Below are positions 7,469 to 17,188 of a stretch of 64,000 nucleotides of DNA, in pieces. How positions within the stretch are numbered: the first letter of the stretch is position 1; each line of letters starts with the position of its first letter. The translations under genes were made by a program, and so were the position numbers. The notes beneath the pieces were generated by a model that was given only the letters and a program-made list of their open reading frames with translations, did not search any database and was not told where the DNA came from. The DNA lies in the NCBI RefSeq assembly GCF_013624435.2, contig NZ_CP061768.1, positions 2,076,001 through 2,140,000 of the forward strand. Reading direction: 5' to 3'. The stretch is from Nocardioides campestrisoli (GTDB lineage: Bacteria; Actinomycetota; Actinomycetes; Propionibacteriales; Nocardioidaceae).

Positions 7469-7784
7469 CCGGAAACCCTAGGGGACCGGGTGCGCCCGCA
7501 GACCCGTGTTCACCCGCTGATCGGGCCGGATCACGCCGGCGGCGGCTCTCCTGCCCCACCTAGCGCACCCGGTGCCCCGAGCGGTCGATGTTCCACCGGA
7601 CCGGAGCACGACCCCGATCCGAAACGCTCCGTTACTCCCGGGACACATGGGGCGCCGGCCCGCGAAACATGGCGTCGCAACACTGCTCGTCGTCCCCAGG
7701 GACACCTGCCAGGAAGTCCGGAGGGGCGCCTGGTCCCGAGCCCGTCGACCAGCGGCGGGCGGCTCGACGAGAGGGCGGTACGCC
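7469..7784 (+). promoter_or_regulatory. urtA upstream region with GlnR-like box
   Basis: 316 bp between the Lrp gene and urtA. At 7621-7646 it reads GAAAC, five bases, GTTAC, six bases, GACAC. This follows the actinobacterial GlnR pattern (alternating GTnAC and GaAAC elements about 11 bp apart), with one spacer a base short and one mismatch. GlnR control of urea uptake and urease under nitrogen limitation is known in actinobacteria, so the site is plausible but unproven. The -10 TAGGGT for the Lrp gene is at 7475-7480 on the other strand. Confidence 0.5.
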
Positions 7785-9029
7785 GTGAACTCCAGAACAT
7801 CCCGCACCATCCTGGGCGCGCTCAGCGCCGTGGCCCTGACCGGAGTCCTGGCCGGCTGTGGCGCCAAGGCCGGCGAGACCGCGGACGCCGCCGAGTCGTG
7901 CGTCAAGACCGACGGCGACAGCATCAAGATCGGCTTCCTCAACTCGCTCTCCGGCACCATGGCGATCAGCGAGACCACGGTGTTCAAGTCCCTGTCGATG
8001 GCCGCCGACGAGATCAACGCCGACGGCGGCGTGCTGGGCAAGAAGTTGGAGATCGTCAGCGAGGACGGCCAGTCCGAGCCCACCGTCTTCGCCGAGAAGG
8101 CGACCAAGCTGATCGACCAGGACTGCGTCGCCGCGGTCTTCGGCGGCTGGACGTCGAGCTCGCGCAAGGCGATGCTCCCGGTCTTCGAGGGCAAGGACTC
8201 GCTGCTGTTCTACCCCGTGCAGTACGAGGGCCTGGAGGCCTCCGACAACATCTTCTACACCGGCGCCACCACCAACCAGCAGATCATCCCGGCGCTGGAC
8301 TACCTCAAGGACGAGAAGGGCATCAAGTCCATCTTCCTGGTGGGCTCCGACTACGTCTTCCCGCGCACCGCCAACGCAATCATCAAGGCGTACGCCGAGG
8401 AGCACGGCATCGAGGTGCTCGGCGAGGAGTACCAGCCGCTGGGCTCCACCAGCTTCGGCACCGTGGTGGACAAGGTGAAGTCGGCCGGCGCCGACGCCGT
8501 CTTCAACACCCTCAACGGCGACTCCAACGTGGCCTTCTTCAAGGAGTACAAGGGCAAGGGCCTGACCGCCGAGGCGATGCCCGTGGTCTCGGTCTCCATC
8601 GCCGAGGAGGAGGTGCCCGGGGTCGGGGTGGAGAACCTGGTCGGCCAGTACACCGCCTGGAACTACTACCAGACCATCGACAGCCCGGTGAACGCTGCGT
8701 TCGTGGAGGCGTTCAAGGAGGCCAACGGCGACAAGGCCGTCACCTCCGACCCGATGGAGGCGGCGTACACCTCGCTCCACCTGTGGAAGGGCATGGTCGA
8801 GGAGGCCGACTCCTTCGCGGTCGACGAGGTGGTCGAGGCGGCCGGCGGCGTGAGCTTCGACGCCCCCGAGGGCACGGTCACGGTCAACGGCGAGAACCAC
8901 CACATCGCCAAGACCGCGCTGATCGGCCAGATCCGCAAGGACGGCCTGATCGAGACGGTCTGGAGCTCCGACGGCCCGATCGAGCCCGACCCGTTCCTGG
9001 AGGGCTACGACTGGTGGGACGGCCAGTGA
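7785..9029 (+). CDS. urtA: Urea ABC transporter, substrate-binding lipoprotein
   Basis: 414 residues. A lipoprotein signal peptide ends in Leu-Ala-Gly-Cys around residue 24, so the protein is anchored outside the membrane by lipid on that cysteine. The mature part is a periplasmic-binding fold of the branched-chain amino acid type, with the UrtA look: [16 protein letters not shown] near residue 45, the Gly-Gly-Trp-Thr-Ser-Ser-Ser-Arg-Lys block, and the Ala-Trp-Asn-Tyr-Tyr-Gln segment. GTG was chosen because the signal peptide begins there; the longer open frame upstream has no family match. First gene of urtABCDE-ureABCFGD. Confidence 0.92.
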   Translation: MNSRTSRTILGALSAVALTGVLAGCGAKAGETADAAESCVKTDGDSIKIGFLNSLSGTMAISETTVFKSLSMAADEINADGGVLGKKLEIVSEDGQSEPTVFAEKATKLIDQDCVAAVFGGWTSSSRKAMLPVFEGKDSLLFYPVQYEGLEASDNIFYTGATTNQQIIPALDYLKDEKGIKSIFLVGSDYVFPRTANAIIKAYAEEHGIEVLGEEYQPLGSTSFGTVVDKVKSAGADAVFNTLNGDSNVAFFKEYKGKGLTAEAMPVVSVSIAEEEVPGVGVENLVGQYTAWNYYQTIDSPVNAAFVEAFKEANGDKAVTSDPMEAAYTSLHLWKGMVEEADSFAVDEVVEAAGGVSFDAPEGTVTVNGENHHIAKTALIGQIRKDGLIETVWSSDGPIEPDPFLEGYDWWDGQ

Positions 9030-9042
9030 GGTCCTGACCAGC

Positions 9043-9073
9043 GCCGGGTCGCGGAGACGCTCCGCGACCCGGC
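9043..9073 (+). terminator. Perfect 14-bp hairpin between urtA and urtB
   Basis: Arms at 9043-9056 and 9060-9073 are exact complements over 14 bp with a three-base loop. It lies 13 bases past the urtA stop, has no T-run, and is followed by four more transporter genes, so partial termination or 3' protection of the urtA message is more likely than a full stop. That would give more binding protein than permease. Confidence 0.7.
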
Positions 9074-9124
9074 ACCCCGTCCGCCGGAGTGATCCGGCCC
9101 CACCCGAGGGAGGCGACGTCTGAC

Positions 9125-10009
9125 ATGGACGTGTTCCTGTCCCAGGTCTTCACCGGTCTGTCCGCCGGCGCGGTCCTGCTCCTGATCGCCGTCGGCCTGA
9201 CGCTCACGTTCGGCCAGATGGGCGTCATCAACATGGCGCACGGCGAGTTCCTGATGGCCGGCGCCTACACCGCCTACGTGATCAACCTGGTGGTCGGCAA
9301 CGCCGACCTCGGGCTGCTGGTCGCCCTGCCGGTCGGCTTCCTGGTCGGAGGTCTGCTCGGCGTGCTGCTGGAGGCGACCGTGATCCGGTGGATGTACCAC
9401 CGGCCGCTCGACACCCTCCTGGTCACCTACGGCGTCGGCCTGGTGCTCCAGCAGGTCGCCCGCGACATCTTCGGTGCCCCCGCCAAGGAGGTGCCCTCGC
9501 CGGGCTGGCTCGACGGCTCCGTGCCCGTCCTCGGCTACGACTTCCCGCTGGCCCGGCTCTTCCTGCTGCTGCTCGCCGTCTGCTGCCTGCTCGCGGTGAT
9601 CGCGGTGCTGAAGTACACCGCGCTGGGCCGCCAGGTCCGGGCCACGGTGAGCAACCGCGACCTGGCCGAGACCCTCGGCATCTCCACGCGGCGCTCGGAC
9701 CGCATCACCTTCTTCCTCGGGTCCGGCCTGGCCGGCATCGCCGGCGTGGCCCTGACCCTGCTCGGATCGACCGGCCCCACCATCGGTTCCTCCTACATCG
9801 TGGAGGCATTCCTGGTCGTGGTGGTCGGCGGCATCGGCCAGATCAAGGGCACCGTGATCGCGGCGTTCTCGATCGGCGTGATCCAGTCCTTCCTGGAGTA
9901 CGCGACGTCCGGGAGCATCGCCAAGGTCGTCGTCTTCCTCGCGATCGTCGTCTTCCTCCAGGTCCGTCCCCAAGGCATCTTCGCGGTGCGGACGAGGAGC
10001 CTGGCATGA
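9125..10009 (+). CDS. urtB: Urea ABC transporter permease
   Basis: 294 residues, a LivH-type integral membrane protein with about eight hydrophobic segments. Family blocks include Ala-Val-Gly-Leu-Thr-Leu-Thr-Phe-Gly near residue 25, Asn-Met-Ala-His-Gly-Glu-Phe around 40, and the Glu-Ala-Phe-Leu-Val-Val-Val-Val-Gly-Gly-Ile-Gly-Gln-Ile-Lys-Gly-Thr block near 225. It is shorter than some proteobacterial UrtB proteins that carry a long extracytoplasmic N-terminus. The ATG has a GAGGGAGG ribosome-binding site about ten bases upstream. Its stop overlaps the urtC start (ATGA). Confidence 0.92.
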   Translation: MDVFLSQVFTGLSAGAVLLLIAVGLTLTFGQMGVINMAHGEFLMAGAYTAYVINLVVGNADLGLLVALPVGFLVGGLLGVLLEATVIRWMYHRPLDTLLVTYGVGLVLQQVARDIFGAPAKEVPSPGWLDGSVPVLGYDFPLARLFLLLLAVCCLLAVIAVLKYTALGRQVRATVSNRDLAETLGISTRRSDRITFFLGSGLAGIAGVALTLLGSTGPTIGSSYIVEAFLVVVVGGIGQIKGTVIAAFSIGVIQSFLEYATSGSIAKVVVFLAIVVFLQVRPQGIFAVRTRSLA

Positions 10010-11127
10010 ACCGGCCCACCAAGCTCGCCCCCCTGCTCGGCTGGCTCGCGCTCGCCGTCGCGCTGCTCGTGCTCGCTCCCGCCCTGCTCAGCGACTTCCG
10101 CCTCGGTCTGCTGGCGAAGTACTGCTGCTACGCGATCGCCGCGGTCGGCATCGGCCTCGCCTGGGGGCGGGGCGGGATGCTGGTCCTCGGCCAGGGGCTC
10201 TACTTCGGCCTCGGCGGCTACGCGATGGCGATGCACCTCAAGCTCACCGACGCCGGCCCGGGCAACGTCCCGGACTTCATGACCCTGTACGCCGGCGGCG
10301 AGATGCCGCTGTGGTGGGAGCCGTTCCGCAGCCCCGCGGTCACCGTGCTCGCCATCGTGCTGCTCCCGGTGGTGGTGGCCACGGTGCTGGGTGCCGCCAT
10401 CTTCAAGCGGCGGGTGAAGGGCGCGTACTTCGCGATCCTCTCCCAGGCCCTGACGGCAGCCTTCGCCATCCTGCTCGTCGGCCAGGTCAAGGCGACCGGT
10501 GGCTTCAACGGGCTCAACAACTTCCAGAGCTTCTTCGGGTACTCGCTCTACGACCCGGTCAACAAGCAGATGCTCTACTTCATCGCCGCCGGGGTGCTGC
10601 TCGCCTCGATCGCGCTGATGTCCCAGCTCTACCGGAGCCGGTTCGGTGAGCTCCTGGTCGCCACCCGCGACGCCGAGGAGCGGGTGCGGTTCCTGGGGCA
10701 CGACCCGGCCAACATCAAGCTGGTCGCCTACGTGGTGGCCGCGGTGCTGGCCAGCGTCGGTGGCGCGCTCTTCGTCCCGATCGTGGGGATCATCTCCCCC
10801 GAGGAGGTCGGGGTCGGCGCCTCCATCGCGATGGTCGCCGGGGTCGCCCTGGGCGGTCGCGCCTCGCTGATGGGCCCGGCGCTGGGAGCGCTGATGGTCG
10901 GGTACGCCGAGACCTCGCTCTCGGAGTCCTTCCCCGGCTCCTGGTCCTACTTCCAGGGCGGCCTGTTCATCGTGGTGGTGCTGCTGCTGCCGGGCGGCCT
11001 CGCTCAGCTCTTCTCCCGGCTCGGCGGGCTGCGCCGCCGTAGCGCCCCTCCCCCGTCGAGGCACGCCGAGGACCCCGGGTCCCGCGACGCGACGCCCGAC
11101 GGCACGACCCAGGAGGTCAACGCATGA
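10006..11127 (+). CDS. urtC: Urea ABC transporter permease
   Basis: 373 residues, a LivM-type permease and partner of UrtB. Visible features are the Gly-Leu-Ala-Trp-Gly-Arg-Gly-Gly-Met-Leu-Val-Leu-Gly-Gln-Gly block near residue 45, typical of UrtC, the Gly-Gly-Phe-Asn-Gly-Leu-Asn-Asn motif around 165, and a Gly-Gly-Leu-Phe-Ile-Val-Val-Val-Leu-Leu-Leu end. The tail after residue 345 is charged and probably cytoplasmic. It overlaps both neighbours by ATGA, so it is translated together with urtB and urtD. Confidence 0.92.
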   Translation: MNRPTKLAPLLGWLALAVALLVLAPALLSDFRLGLLAKYCCYAIAAVGIGLAWGRGGMLVLGQGLYFGLGGYAMAMHLKLTDAGPGNVPDFMTLYAGGEMPLWWEPFRSPAVTVLAIVLLPVVVATVLGAAIFKRRVKGAYFAILSQALTAAFAILLVGQVKATGGFNGLNNFQSFFGYSLYDPVNKQMLYFIAAGVLLASIALMSQLYRSRFGELLVATRDAEERVRFLGHDPANIKLVAYVVAAVLASVGGALFVPIVGIISPEEVGVGASIAMVAGVALGGRASLMGPALGALMVGYAETSLSESFPGSWSYFQGGLFIVVVLLLPGGLAQLFSRLGGLRRRSAPPPSRHAEDPGSRDATPDGTTQEVNA

Positions 11128-11963
11128 GCGCCACCCACCGCGCGGGCGCCCACCACGCGAGCCAAGGCTCCGGCCCCGGCCCACAGCCGGGCACACAGCC
11201 GGGCACACAGCCGGGCACCCGTCGCGACTACCTCGAGGTACGCGACATCCGGGTCGAGTTCGACGGGTTCGTCGCGGTCGACGGCGTGGACCTGACCCTC
11301 CTCCAGGGCCAGGTGCACTTCCTGATCGGCCCCAACGGAGCGGGCAAGACCACCGTGGTCGACGCCCTGACCGGACTGGTCCACGCCACCGGGCTCGCGT
11401 CGTACGACAACCAGAACCTCCTCGGCCTCCCCTCGCACGCGATCGTCCGGCTCGGCATCGGGCGCACCTTCCAGACCGCGACCGTCTTCGAGGAGCTCAC
11501 CGTCCTGCAGAACCTCGACATCGCCGGTGGCGTGCACCGGCGGGCCCGGGACATGCTGCGCAGTCGCCGCGGAGTGCCCGACTACGTGCACCGCGCCCTG
11601 GAGACCGTCGGCCTCACCGAGCTCGCCGACCGCCCGGCCGGGGTGCTCTCGCACGGCCAGAAGCAGTGGCTGGAGATCGGCATGCTGTTGGTCCAGGACG
11701 CCAAGGTGATGCTGCTCGACGAGCCGGTCGCCGGCATGTCGGCCGACGAGCGGCACGAGACCGGCGAGCTGCTGCACCGGATCGGGCAGGAGCGGACCAT
11801 CGTGGTGATCGAGCACGACATGGACTTCGTCCGTGACTTCGCCGACGTGGTCACCGTGATGAGCGCCGGCCGGGTGCTGGCGCACGGCACGGTCGAGGAG
11901 ATCCGGGCCAACCAAGAGGTGCAGAGGGTCTACCTCGGCCACACCGTGGAAGGGACCGCGTGA
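11124..11963 (+). CDS. urtD: Urea ABC transporter ATP-binding protein
   Basis: 279 residues. Walker A Gly-Pro-Asn-Gly-Ala-Gly-Lys-Thr-Thr near residue 70, an LSHGQ-type signature around 176, and Walker B Val-Met-Leu-Leu-Asp-Glu-Pro near 195. A 30-residue low-complexity N-terminal extension, rich in His, Gly, Gln and Pro, contains three Gln-Pro-Gly-Thr units encoded by a 12-bp tandem repeat and is not part of the ATPase fold. Coupled to urtC and urtE by overlapping start and stop codons. Confidence 0.92.
   Translation: MSATHRAGAHHASQGSGPGPQPGTQPGTQPGTRRDYLEVRDIRVEFDGFVAVDGVDLTLLQGQVHFLIGPNGAGKTTVVDALTGLVHATGLASYDNQNLLGLPSHAIVRLGIGRTFQTATVFEELTVLQNLDIAGGVHRRARDMLRSRRGVPDYVHRALETVGLTELADRPAGVLSHGQKQWLEIGMLLVQDAKVMLLDEPVAGMSADERHETGELLHRIGQERTIVVIEHDMDFVRDFADVVTVMSAGRVLAHGTVEEIRANQEVQRVYLGHTVEGTA
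11185..11220 (+). repeat. 12-bp tandem repeat, three copies, inside urtD
   Basis: Three consecutive 12-bp units CAGCCGGGCAC(A/C) encode Gln-Pro-Gly-Thr three times at the UrtD N-terminus. The repeat preserves frame, so copy-number change would alter linker length only. Confidence 0.9.
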
Positions 11964-12646
11964 TGCTGGAGCTCAAGGACGTGGTCGCCGCGTACGGCCG
12001 CACGGAGGTGCTGCACGGGGTCTCGCTGAGCATCCCGACCGGCGGCGCCGCCTCGGTGATCGGGCACAACGGCGCGGGCAAGACCACCCTGCTGCGCGCC
12101 GCGGTCGGGCTGCTGCCGGTCCGCTCGGGGCAGGTGCTGCTCGACGGCGAGGACGTCACCAGGCTGCGCCCGCACCAGCGGGTACGCCGCGGCGTGGGGT
12201 ACGTGCCCCAGGGCCAGCAGTCGTTCGGGCAGATGACCACGCTGGAGAACCTCCAGCTCGTCGCCGGGCGGGACAGGTCCGCTCTCGACGAGGTGCTGGA
12301 CACCTTCCCCGCCCTGACCGGTCTGCTCGCCCGGCGGGCGGGCCTGCTCTCCGGCGGTCAGCGCCAGCAGCTGGCGATCGCCCGGACGCTGCTGACCAGG
12401 CCGCGGATGCTCATCCTCGACGAGCCGACCGAGGGCATCCAGCCCAACGTGGTGGCCGAGATCGAGCAGGTGATCATCGACCTGACCGCACGCGGCGACC
12501 TGTCGGTGCTGCTGGTCGAGCAGCACGTCGGGTTCGCGATGCGGGCCACCCAGGACTACCACGTGCTCGCCTCGGGCCGGGTCGTCTCCACCGGCACCGC
12601 GGGAGCCGCCGCCGTGGACAGCGTCCGGTCCGTGATGGCGGTCTGA
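11960..12646 (+). CDS. urtE: Urea ABC transporter ATP-binding protein
   Basis: 228 residues (227 if the second start is used), the LivF-type ATPase paired with UrtD. Walker A Gly-His-Asn-Gly-Ala-Gly-Lys-Thr-Thr near residue 37, signature Leu-Ser-Gly-Gly-Gln-Arg-Gln-Gln near 132, and Walker B [14 protein letters not shown] near 153; the last block is characteristic of UrtE. GTG and ATG are adjacent (GTGATG) and the urtD stop lies across them. The urease genes begin 14 bases after the stop, so uptake and hydrolysis are probably on one transcript. Confidence 0.92.
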   Translation: MMLELKDVVAAYGRTEVLHGVSLSIPTGGAASVIGHNGAGKTTLLRAAVGLLPVRSGQVLLDGEDVTRLRPHQRVRRGVGYVPQGQQSFGQMTTLENLQLVAGRDRSALDEVLDTFPALTGLLARRAGLLSGGQRQQLAIARTLLTRPRMLILDEPTEGIQPNVVAEIEQVIIDLTARGDLSVLLVEQHVGFAMRATQDYHVLASGRVVSTGTAGAAAVDSVRSVMAV

Positions 12647-12660
12647 GAGAGTTCCCCGCG

Positions 12661-12963
12661 ATGCACCTCACACCCTCAGACACCGAGAAGCTGCTGCTGT
12701 CCGTGGCCGGGATGGTCGCCCGCGACCGGCTCGCCCGCGGCGTCCGGCTCAACCATCCGGAGTCCGTGGCCCTGCTGGCCACCTGGGTGATCGAGCGGGC
12801 CCGCGAGGGCGTGCCCGTGACCGAGCTGATGAGCGCCGGGCGCGAGGTCCTCACCCGCGACCAGGTGATGGACGGCGTGCCGGAGATGCTGCACGACGTC
12901 CAGGTCGAGGCGACCTTCCCGGACGGCCGCAAGCTCGTCACCCTCCACGACCCGATCTCCTGA
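12661..12963 (+). CDS. ureA: Urease gamma subunit
   Basis: 100 residues, exactly the family size. Structural subunit of nickel urease, which hydrolyses urea to ammonia and carbamate. It begins [12 protein letters not shown] and contains the Arg-Gly-Val-Arg-Leu-Asn-His-Pro-Glu block and the Asp-Gly-Val-Pro-Glu-Met-Leu signature. Fourteen bases from urtE and nine from ureB. Confidence 0.97.
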   Translation: MHLTPSDTEKLLLSVAGMVARDRLARGVRLNHPESVALLATWVIERAREGVPVTELMSAGREVLTRDQVMDGVPEMLHDVQVEATFPDGRKLVTLHDPIS

Positions 12964-12972
12964 GGAGCCCTG

Positions 12973-13311
12973 ATGTCATCCTCCAGCGACGGGCCGGGCG
13001 CGCTGCGTCCCGCGCCCGGCACCGTGGTGCTCAACGCCGACCGCACCGACGCCGAGCGACTGAGCCTGGTGGTGGTCAACACCGGGGACCGGCCGATCCA
13101 GGTCGGCTCCCACCTGCACCTGCCGGACGCCAACGCCGCGCTCGACTTCGACCGGGCGGCCGCCGCCGGGTTCCGCCTCGACATCCCCTCGGGCACCTCC
13201 CGCCGGTTCGAGCCCGGCGCCTCCCGCGAGGTCGACCTGGTGGCGCTGCGCGGCGCCCGCGTGGTCCCCGGGCTGCAGCGCAAGAGCGACGGGGGCGTCC
13301 TCGATGGTTGA
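12973..13311 (+). CDS. ureB: Urease beta subunit
   Basis: 112 residues, separate from UreA as in most actinobacteria. The core has [15 protein letters not shown] and the Ala-Leu-Asp-Phe-Asp-Arg strand typical of the subunit. One change from the common pattern is His-Leu-His-Leu-Pro-Asp-Ala-Asn where most sequences have His-Phe-His-Phe-Phe-Glu-Val-Asn. The 3' end overlaps ureC by eight bases. Confidence 0.95.
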   Translation: MSSSSDGPGALRPAPGTVVLNADRTDAERLSLVVVNTGDRPIQVGSHLHLPDANAALDFDRAAAAGFRLDIPSGTSRRFEPGASREVDLVALRGARVVPGLQRKSDGGVLDG

Positions 13312-15007
13312 GATCAGCCGGGCTCAGTACGCCGCCCTGTACGGTCCGACCGCCGGCGACCAGCTGCGCCTCGGCGACACCGACCTGTGGATCGAGGTGG
13401 AGCAGGACCTCACCTTCGGCGGTGAGGAGGCCGTCTTCGGCGGCGGCAAGTCGATCCGGGAGTCCATGGCCCAGTCGGCTCGCAGCCGCGCCGAGGGGGT
13501 GCCGGACACGGTCATCACCAACGTCGTGGTCCTGGACCACTGGGGCATCGTCCGGGCCGACGTCGGCATCCGGGACGGCCGCATCGTCGCGCTCGGTCGG
13601 GCTGGCAACCCCGACATCGCGGACGGCGTGCACCCCGACCTGGTGATCGGGCCGTCGACCGACATCGTCTCCGGGGAGGGCCGGATCCTCACCGCGGGCG
13701 CGGTGGACGTGCACGTGCACTTCCTGTCCACCTCGCAGGTGCACGAGGCCCTCGCCACCGGGATCACCACCGTCGGCGGCGGGGGCACCGGACCCTCGGA
13801 GGGGTCCAAGGCCACCACCGTCACCCCGGGCGCCTGGCACCTGCGCACGGTGCACCGCGCCCTGGACCGCCTGCCGGTCAACGTGCTGCTGATGGGCAAG
13901 GGCAACACCGTGAGCGCCGAGGGACTGCGGGAGCAGGCACTGGCCGGGGCCGCGGCGTACAAGGTGCACGAGGACTGGGGCTCCACCCCGGCGGCCATCG
14001 ACGCCGCGCTCCGCGCCGCCGACGAGCACGGGCTGCAAGTGGCGCTGCACTCCGACAGCCTCAACGAGGCGGGCTTCCTGGAGTCCACCCTGGCCGCGAT
14101 CGACGGCCGCTCGATCCACGCCTTCCACGCCGAGGGCGCGGGCGGCGGGCACGCACCGGACATCATGAAGGTGGCCTCGCTCCCCCACGTCATCCCGGGG
14201 TCGACCAACCCCACCCTGCCGCACACGGTCAACACCGTCGCCGAGCACCTCGACATGCTGATGGTCTGCCACCACCTGAACCCCCGGGTGCCGGAGGACC
14301 TGGCGTTCGCGGAGTCCCGGATCCGGGCCACCACCATCGCGGCCGAGGACGTGCTGCACGACATGGGCGCCATGTCGATCACCTCCAGCGACGCCCAGGC
14401 GATGGGCCGGATCGGCGAGGTGGTCTGCCGCACCTGGCAGGTCGCGCACGTGATGAAGCACCGCCGCGGCTCCCTGGGCACCAGCCTGCCCGCGGACAAC
14501 GAGCGAGCCCGCCGCTACGTGGCCAAGTACACGATCAACCCCGCGATCGCCCACGGGATCGCCGCCGAGATCGGCTCGGTCGAGGTTGGCAAGATGGCCG
14601 ACCTGGTGCTGTGGGACCCGCGCTTCTTCGGCATCCGCCCCGACGTGGTGATCAAGGGCGGCGCCCTGGTCCGGGCGGCGCTGGGCGATCCCAACGCCTC
14701 GATCCCCACCCCGCAGCCGGTGCTGATGCGACCCACCCTGGTCGACGACGACGCCAGCGACCACGCGGTCACGTTCGTCTCCCCGGTGGCCCTGGAGGAC
14801 GGCCTCGCCGACCGCCTGGGCCTGGCGCGGCGGCTGGTCGGGATCGCCCCGACCAGGGACGTGGGCAAGGCGCAGATGGTCAACAACGACGTGTGCCCGC
14901 GGATCGACATCGACCCGGAGACGTTCGCCATCGACGTCGACGGCGAGCGGGTCGAGCCGGCACCCGCGCAGGTGCTCCCGCTCGCCCAGCTCTACTCGAT
15001 GTTCTGA
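13304..15007 (+). CDS. ureC: Urease alpha (catalytic) subunit
   Basis: 567 residues, the normal length. The amidohydrolase nickel ligands are visible: His137 and His139 in Asp-Val-His-Val-His-Phe, Lys220 as the carbamylated lysine in Lys-Val-His-Glu-Asp-Trp-Gly, His249, and His275 in Ala-Phe-His. The mobile-flap cysteine is Cys322 in Val-Cys-His-His-Leu. All expected catalytic residues are present, so the enzyme should be active. ATG start inside the end of ureB, giving coupled translation; ureF follows after four bases. Confidence 0.97.
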   Translation: MVEISRAQYAALYGPTAGDQLRLGDTDLWIEVEQDLTFGGEEAVFGGGKSIRESMAQSARSRAEGVPDTVITNVVVLDHWGIVRADVGIRDGRIVALGRAGNPDIADGVHPDLVIGPSTDIVSGEGRILTAGAVDVHVHFLSTSQVHEALATGITTVGGGGTGPSEGSKATTVTPGAWHLRTVHRALDRLPVNVLLMGKGNTVSAEGLREQALAGAAAYKVHEDWGSTPAAIDAALRAADEHGLQVALHSDSLNEAGFLESTLAAIDGRSIHAFHAEGAGGGHAPDIMKVASLPHVIPGSTNPTLPHTVNTVAEHLDMLMVCHHLNPRVPEDLAFAESRIRATTIAAEDVLHDMGAMSITSSDAQAMGRIGEVVCRTWQVAHVMKHRRGSLGTSLPADNERARRYVAKYTINPAIAHGIAAEIGSVEVGKMADLVLWDPRFFGIRPDVVIKGGALVRAALGDPNASIPTPQPVLMRPTLVDDDASDHAVTFVSPVALEDGLADRLGLARRLVGIAPTRDVGKAQMVNNDVCPRIDIDPETFAIDVDGERVEPAPAQVLPLAQLYSMF

Positions 15008-15011
15008 CCTC

Positions 15012-15731
15012 GTGGACCCTCTTCTCCCGCCCGGACCGGCCGCAGCCGGTGGTCTCGCCCCCTCCTCGGCGGTCGTCTCGCTCCTGCTGGCCGACGCCCG
15101 GCTCCCGGTGGGCGGTCACACGCAGTCCGCTGGCCTCGAGCCCGCCCTGCGCAGCGGGCTGCCGCCCGAGGCGCTCCCCGCGTACTGCCGGGCGAGGCTG
15201 GCGACCGTGGTGCCCACGGAGGCGGCGACCGCCGTGGTCACCGCACACCTGTTGCGGTCGGCTCAGCCGGCGTCCACGACCCGGCTGGCGGAAGTGGCCG
15301 CGCACTGGGCAGCCCGCACACCCAGCGACGCGCAGCGGCACACCGCGCTGGAGCTGGGCCGTGGCCTGCTCCGGATGGCCGGGCGGCTCTGGCCCGGACA
15401 CCCTCTGCTCACCGGCTGGACGGTCCCCCCGGTCCGCCCCCTGGTCCTCGGCGCGATCGGCGCCGTCGCAGGCGTGCACGCCACCGACCTGGCGCGGGTC
15501 GTGGCCTACGAGGACGTGCAGACCGTGGTCGCCGCCGGGCTCAAGCTCTCCCCCGCGGATCCCCTGGACAGCCTCGCCTGGACCTGGGAGCTGCTCCCGG
15601 ACGTCGACGCGGTGGCGCTGGCGGTCGGGTCCCTGACCCGTCCCGTCGAGATCCCCAGCAGCAGTTCCCCACAGATCGAGGAGTGGGCGCAGGCCCACTC
15701 GCGTGCGACCCGGAGGTTGTTCCGTGCCTGA
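15012..15731 (+). CDS. ureF: Urease accessory protein UreF
   Basis: 239 residues. UreF acts with UreD and UreG to load carbamylated, nickel-bound lysine into apo-urease, and gates the GTPase activity of UreG. Family features include [15 protein letters not shown] near residue 28 and helical Ala-rich segments throughout. GTG start four bases after ureC; the 3' end overlaps ureG by eight bases. Confidence 0.9.
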   Translation: MDPLLPPGPAAAGGLAPSSAVVSLLLADARLPVGGHTQSAGLEPALRSGLPPEALPAYCRARLATVVPTEAATAVVTAHLLRSAQPASTTRLAEVAAHWAARTPSDAQRHTALELGRGLLRMAGRLWPGHPLLTGWTVPPVRPLVLGAIGAVAGVHATDLARVVAYEDVQTVVAAGLKLSPADPLDSLAWTWELLPDVDAVALAVGSLTRPVEIPSSSSPQIEEWAQAHSRATRRLFRA

Positions 15732-16407
15732 GACCCGTCAGACCCTGCGACTGGGCGTGTGCGGCCCGGTGGGCACCGGCAAGAGCTCGCTCATCGCGAC
15801 GCTGTGCCGGCGCCTCGCCGGCAGCCACCGGCTGGCCGTGGTGACCAACGACATCTACACCGACGAGGACGCCCGCTTCCTCCGCTCGGCCGGCGTGCTG
15901 GACCCCGAGCGGATCGTCGGGGTGGAGACCGGGGCGTGCCCGCACACCGCGATCCGCGACGACATCACGGCCAACCTGATGACGGTCGAAGACCTCGAGG
16001 CGCGGTTCAGCCCGCTCGACGTGGTGCTGGTCGAGTCCGGCGGGGACAACCTGACCGCCACCTTCTCCCCCGCCCTGGTCGACGTGCAGATCTTCGTGCT
16101 CGACGTCGCCGGGGGCGGCGACGTCGCCCGCAAGGGCGGTCCAGGGATCGAGCGGGCCGACCTGCTGGTGCTGAACAAGACCGACCTGGCGCCGTACGTG
16201 GGCGTCGACCTGCCCACGATGGTGGCGGACGCGACCGCGGCCCGCGACGGCCGCCCCGTGGTGGCCCTCTCCCGCCACGACGAGGAGTCGGTCGAGACGC
16301 TCACCACCTGGGTGGTCCAGCAGCTCGCCGTGCTCCGCGCCGGTCGCCTGGACCCGCAGGATCCCGGGCCGATGGCCGCCCACGTGCATGCCCACGCCCA
16401 CGACTAG
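15724..16407 (+). CDS. ureG: Urease accessory GTPase UreG
   Basis: 227 residues. SIMIBI-class GTPase delivering nickel to urease. P-loop Gly-Pro-Val-Gly-Thr-Gly-Lys-Ser-Ser near residue 16, the [10 protein letters not shown]al motif near 75 (Cys-Pro-His is the nickel site), and Leu-Asn-Lys-Thr-Asp-Leu for guanine binding. The last eleven residues contain four histidines in an alternating His-x pattern, which could bind nickel. This is notable because no ureE is present. GTG start within ureF. Confidence 0.95.
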   Translation: MPETRQTLRLGVCGPVGTGKSSLIATLCRRLAGSHRLAVVTNDIYTDEDARFLRSAGVLDPERIVGVETGACPHTAIRDDITANLMTVEDLEARFSPLDVVLVESGGDNLTATFSPALVDVQIFVLDVAGGGDVARKGGPGIERADLLVLNKTDLAPYVGVDLPTMVADATAARDGRPVVALSRHDEESVETLTTWVVQQLAVLRAGRLDPQDPGPMAAHVHAHAHD

Positions 16408-17188
16408 CCCGCCTCCGGCGACCACGCGGATCGAGGCGACCACGGACGGCCGCCGGGCCGGCGTACGGATGGGCGGCGGGGTGCTGCGGGTGGTCGTGCT
16501 GGAGCGCGGGCCGCGACGGGTCAGCGTGGCCCTGGTGCCCACCACCGCGTTGCTGCTGGCCGGTGACCGGGTCCGGATCGAGCTGCGGGTCGGCGAGGGC
16601 TGCCTGCTGGAGGTCACCGAGCCGGCCGGCACGGTGGCCTACGACATGCGGGGAGACGCGGCCCGGTGGCAGGTCGACGTGCAGGTGGCCGACGGTGCCG
16701 GCCTGGTCTGGCAGACGCCCGAGTTCGTGGTCTCCCAGGGGGCGCACGTCGAGCGGCGTACGACGGTCCGCCTGGCCGGCGACGCCTCCTGCCTGCTGCG
16801 CGAGACCCTGGTGCTGGGGCGCACCGGGGAGCGACCGGGGGCGCTGGTCGCCACCACCTCCGTGACCCGGGACGACCTGCCGGTGCTCCAGGAGCGGCTC
16901 GTGGCCGGGCCGCAGGCCCAGGTGCCGGGGATCCTCGGCGGGCACCGGGTGATCGACCAGGTGCTGGACCTGGGCAGCCCTGTCGACCCCACCGGGACCG
17001 GCCCCGCAGACCCCGATCCGACGCAGGACCCGCCCCCGATGCTGCTGGCGGCGGGTGGACGCCTGCACCGGCGCCTGGCCGACGCGGCGCACGAGGGGTG
17101 CCTGGACGACATCTGGGCAGGGCTCGCGGCCCGGCACCGAGCCGGCTCCGTCGCGGCGGGCACCGACTCTGGCAGGATCGCGACGTGA
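16388..17188 (+). CDS. ureD: Urease accessory protein UreD
   Basis: 266 residues. UreD (UreH) is the scaffold that binds apo-urease and UreF and is thought to carry nickel to the active site. The beta-rich family pattern is visible: Val-Leu-Glu-Arg-Gly-Pro-Arg-Arg-Val near residue 36, the Thr-Glu-Pro-Ala-Gly-Thr-Val-Ala-Tyr block near 77, and the Arg-Glu-Thr-Leu-Val-Leu-Gly-Arg segment around 138. It starts 20 bases inside ureG, and its stop overlaps the GTG of the exonuclease gene. Confidence 0.88.
   Translation: MPTPTTSPPPATTRIEATTDGRRAGVRMGGGVLRVVVLERGPRRVSVALVPTTALLLAGDRVRIELRVGEGCLLEVTEPAGTVAYDMRGDAARWQVDVQVADGAGLVWQTPEFVVSQGAHVERRTTVRLAGDASCLLRETLVLGRTGERPGALVATTSVTRDDLPVLQERLVAGPQAQVPGILGGHRVIDQVLDLGSPVDPTGTGPADPDPTQDPPPMLLAAGGRLHRRLADAAHEGCLDDIWAGLAARHRAGSVAAGTDSGRIAT

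Noticed and set aside
11185..11220. 12-bp tandem repeats as replication iterons
   Set aside because: They are in frame inside urtD and encode Gln-Pro-Gly-Thr; there is no origin context.
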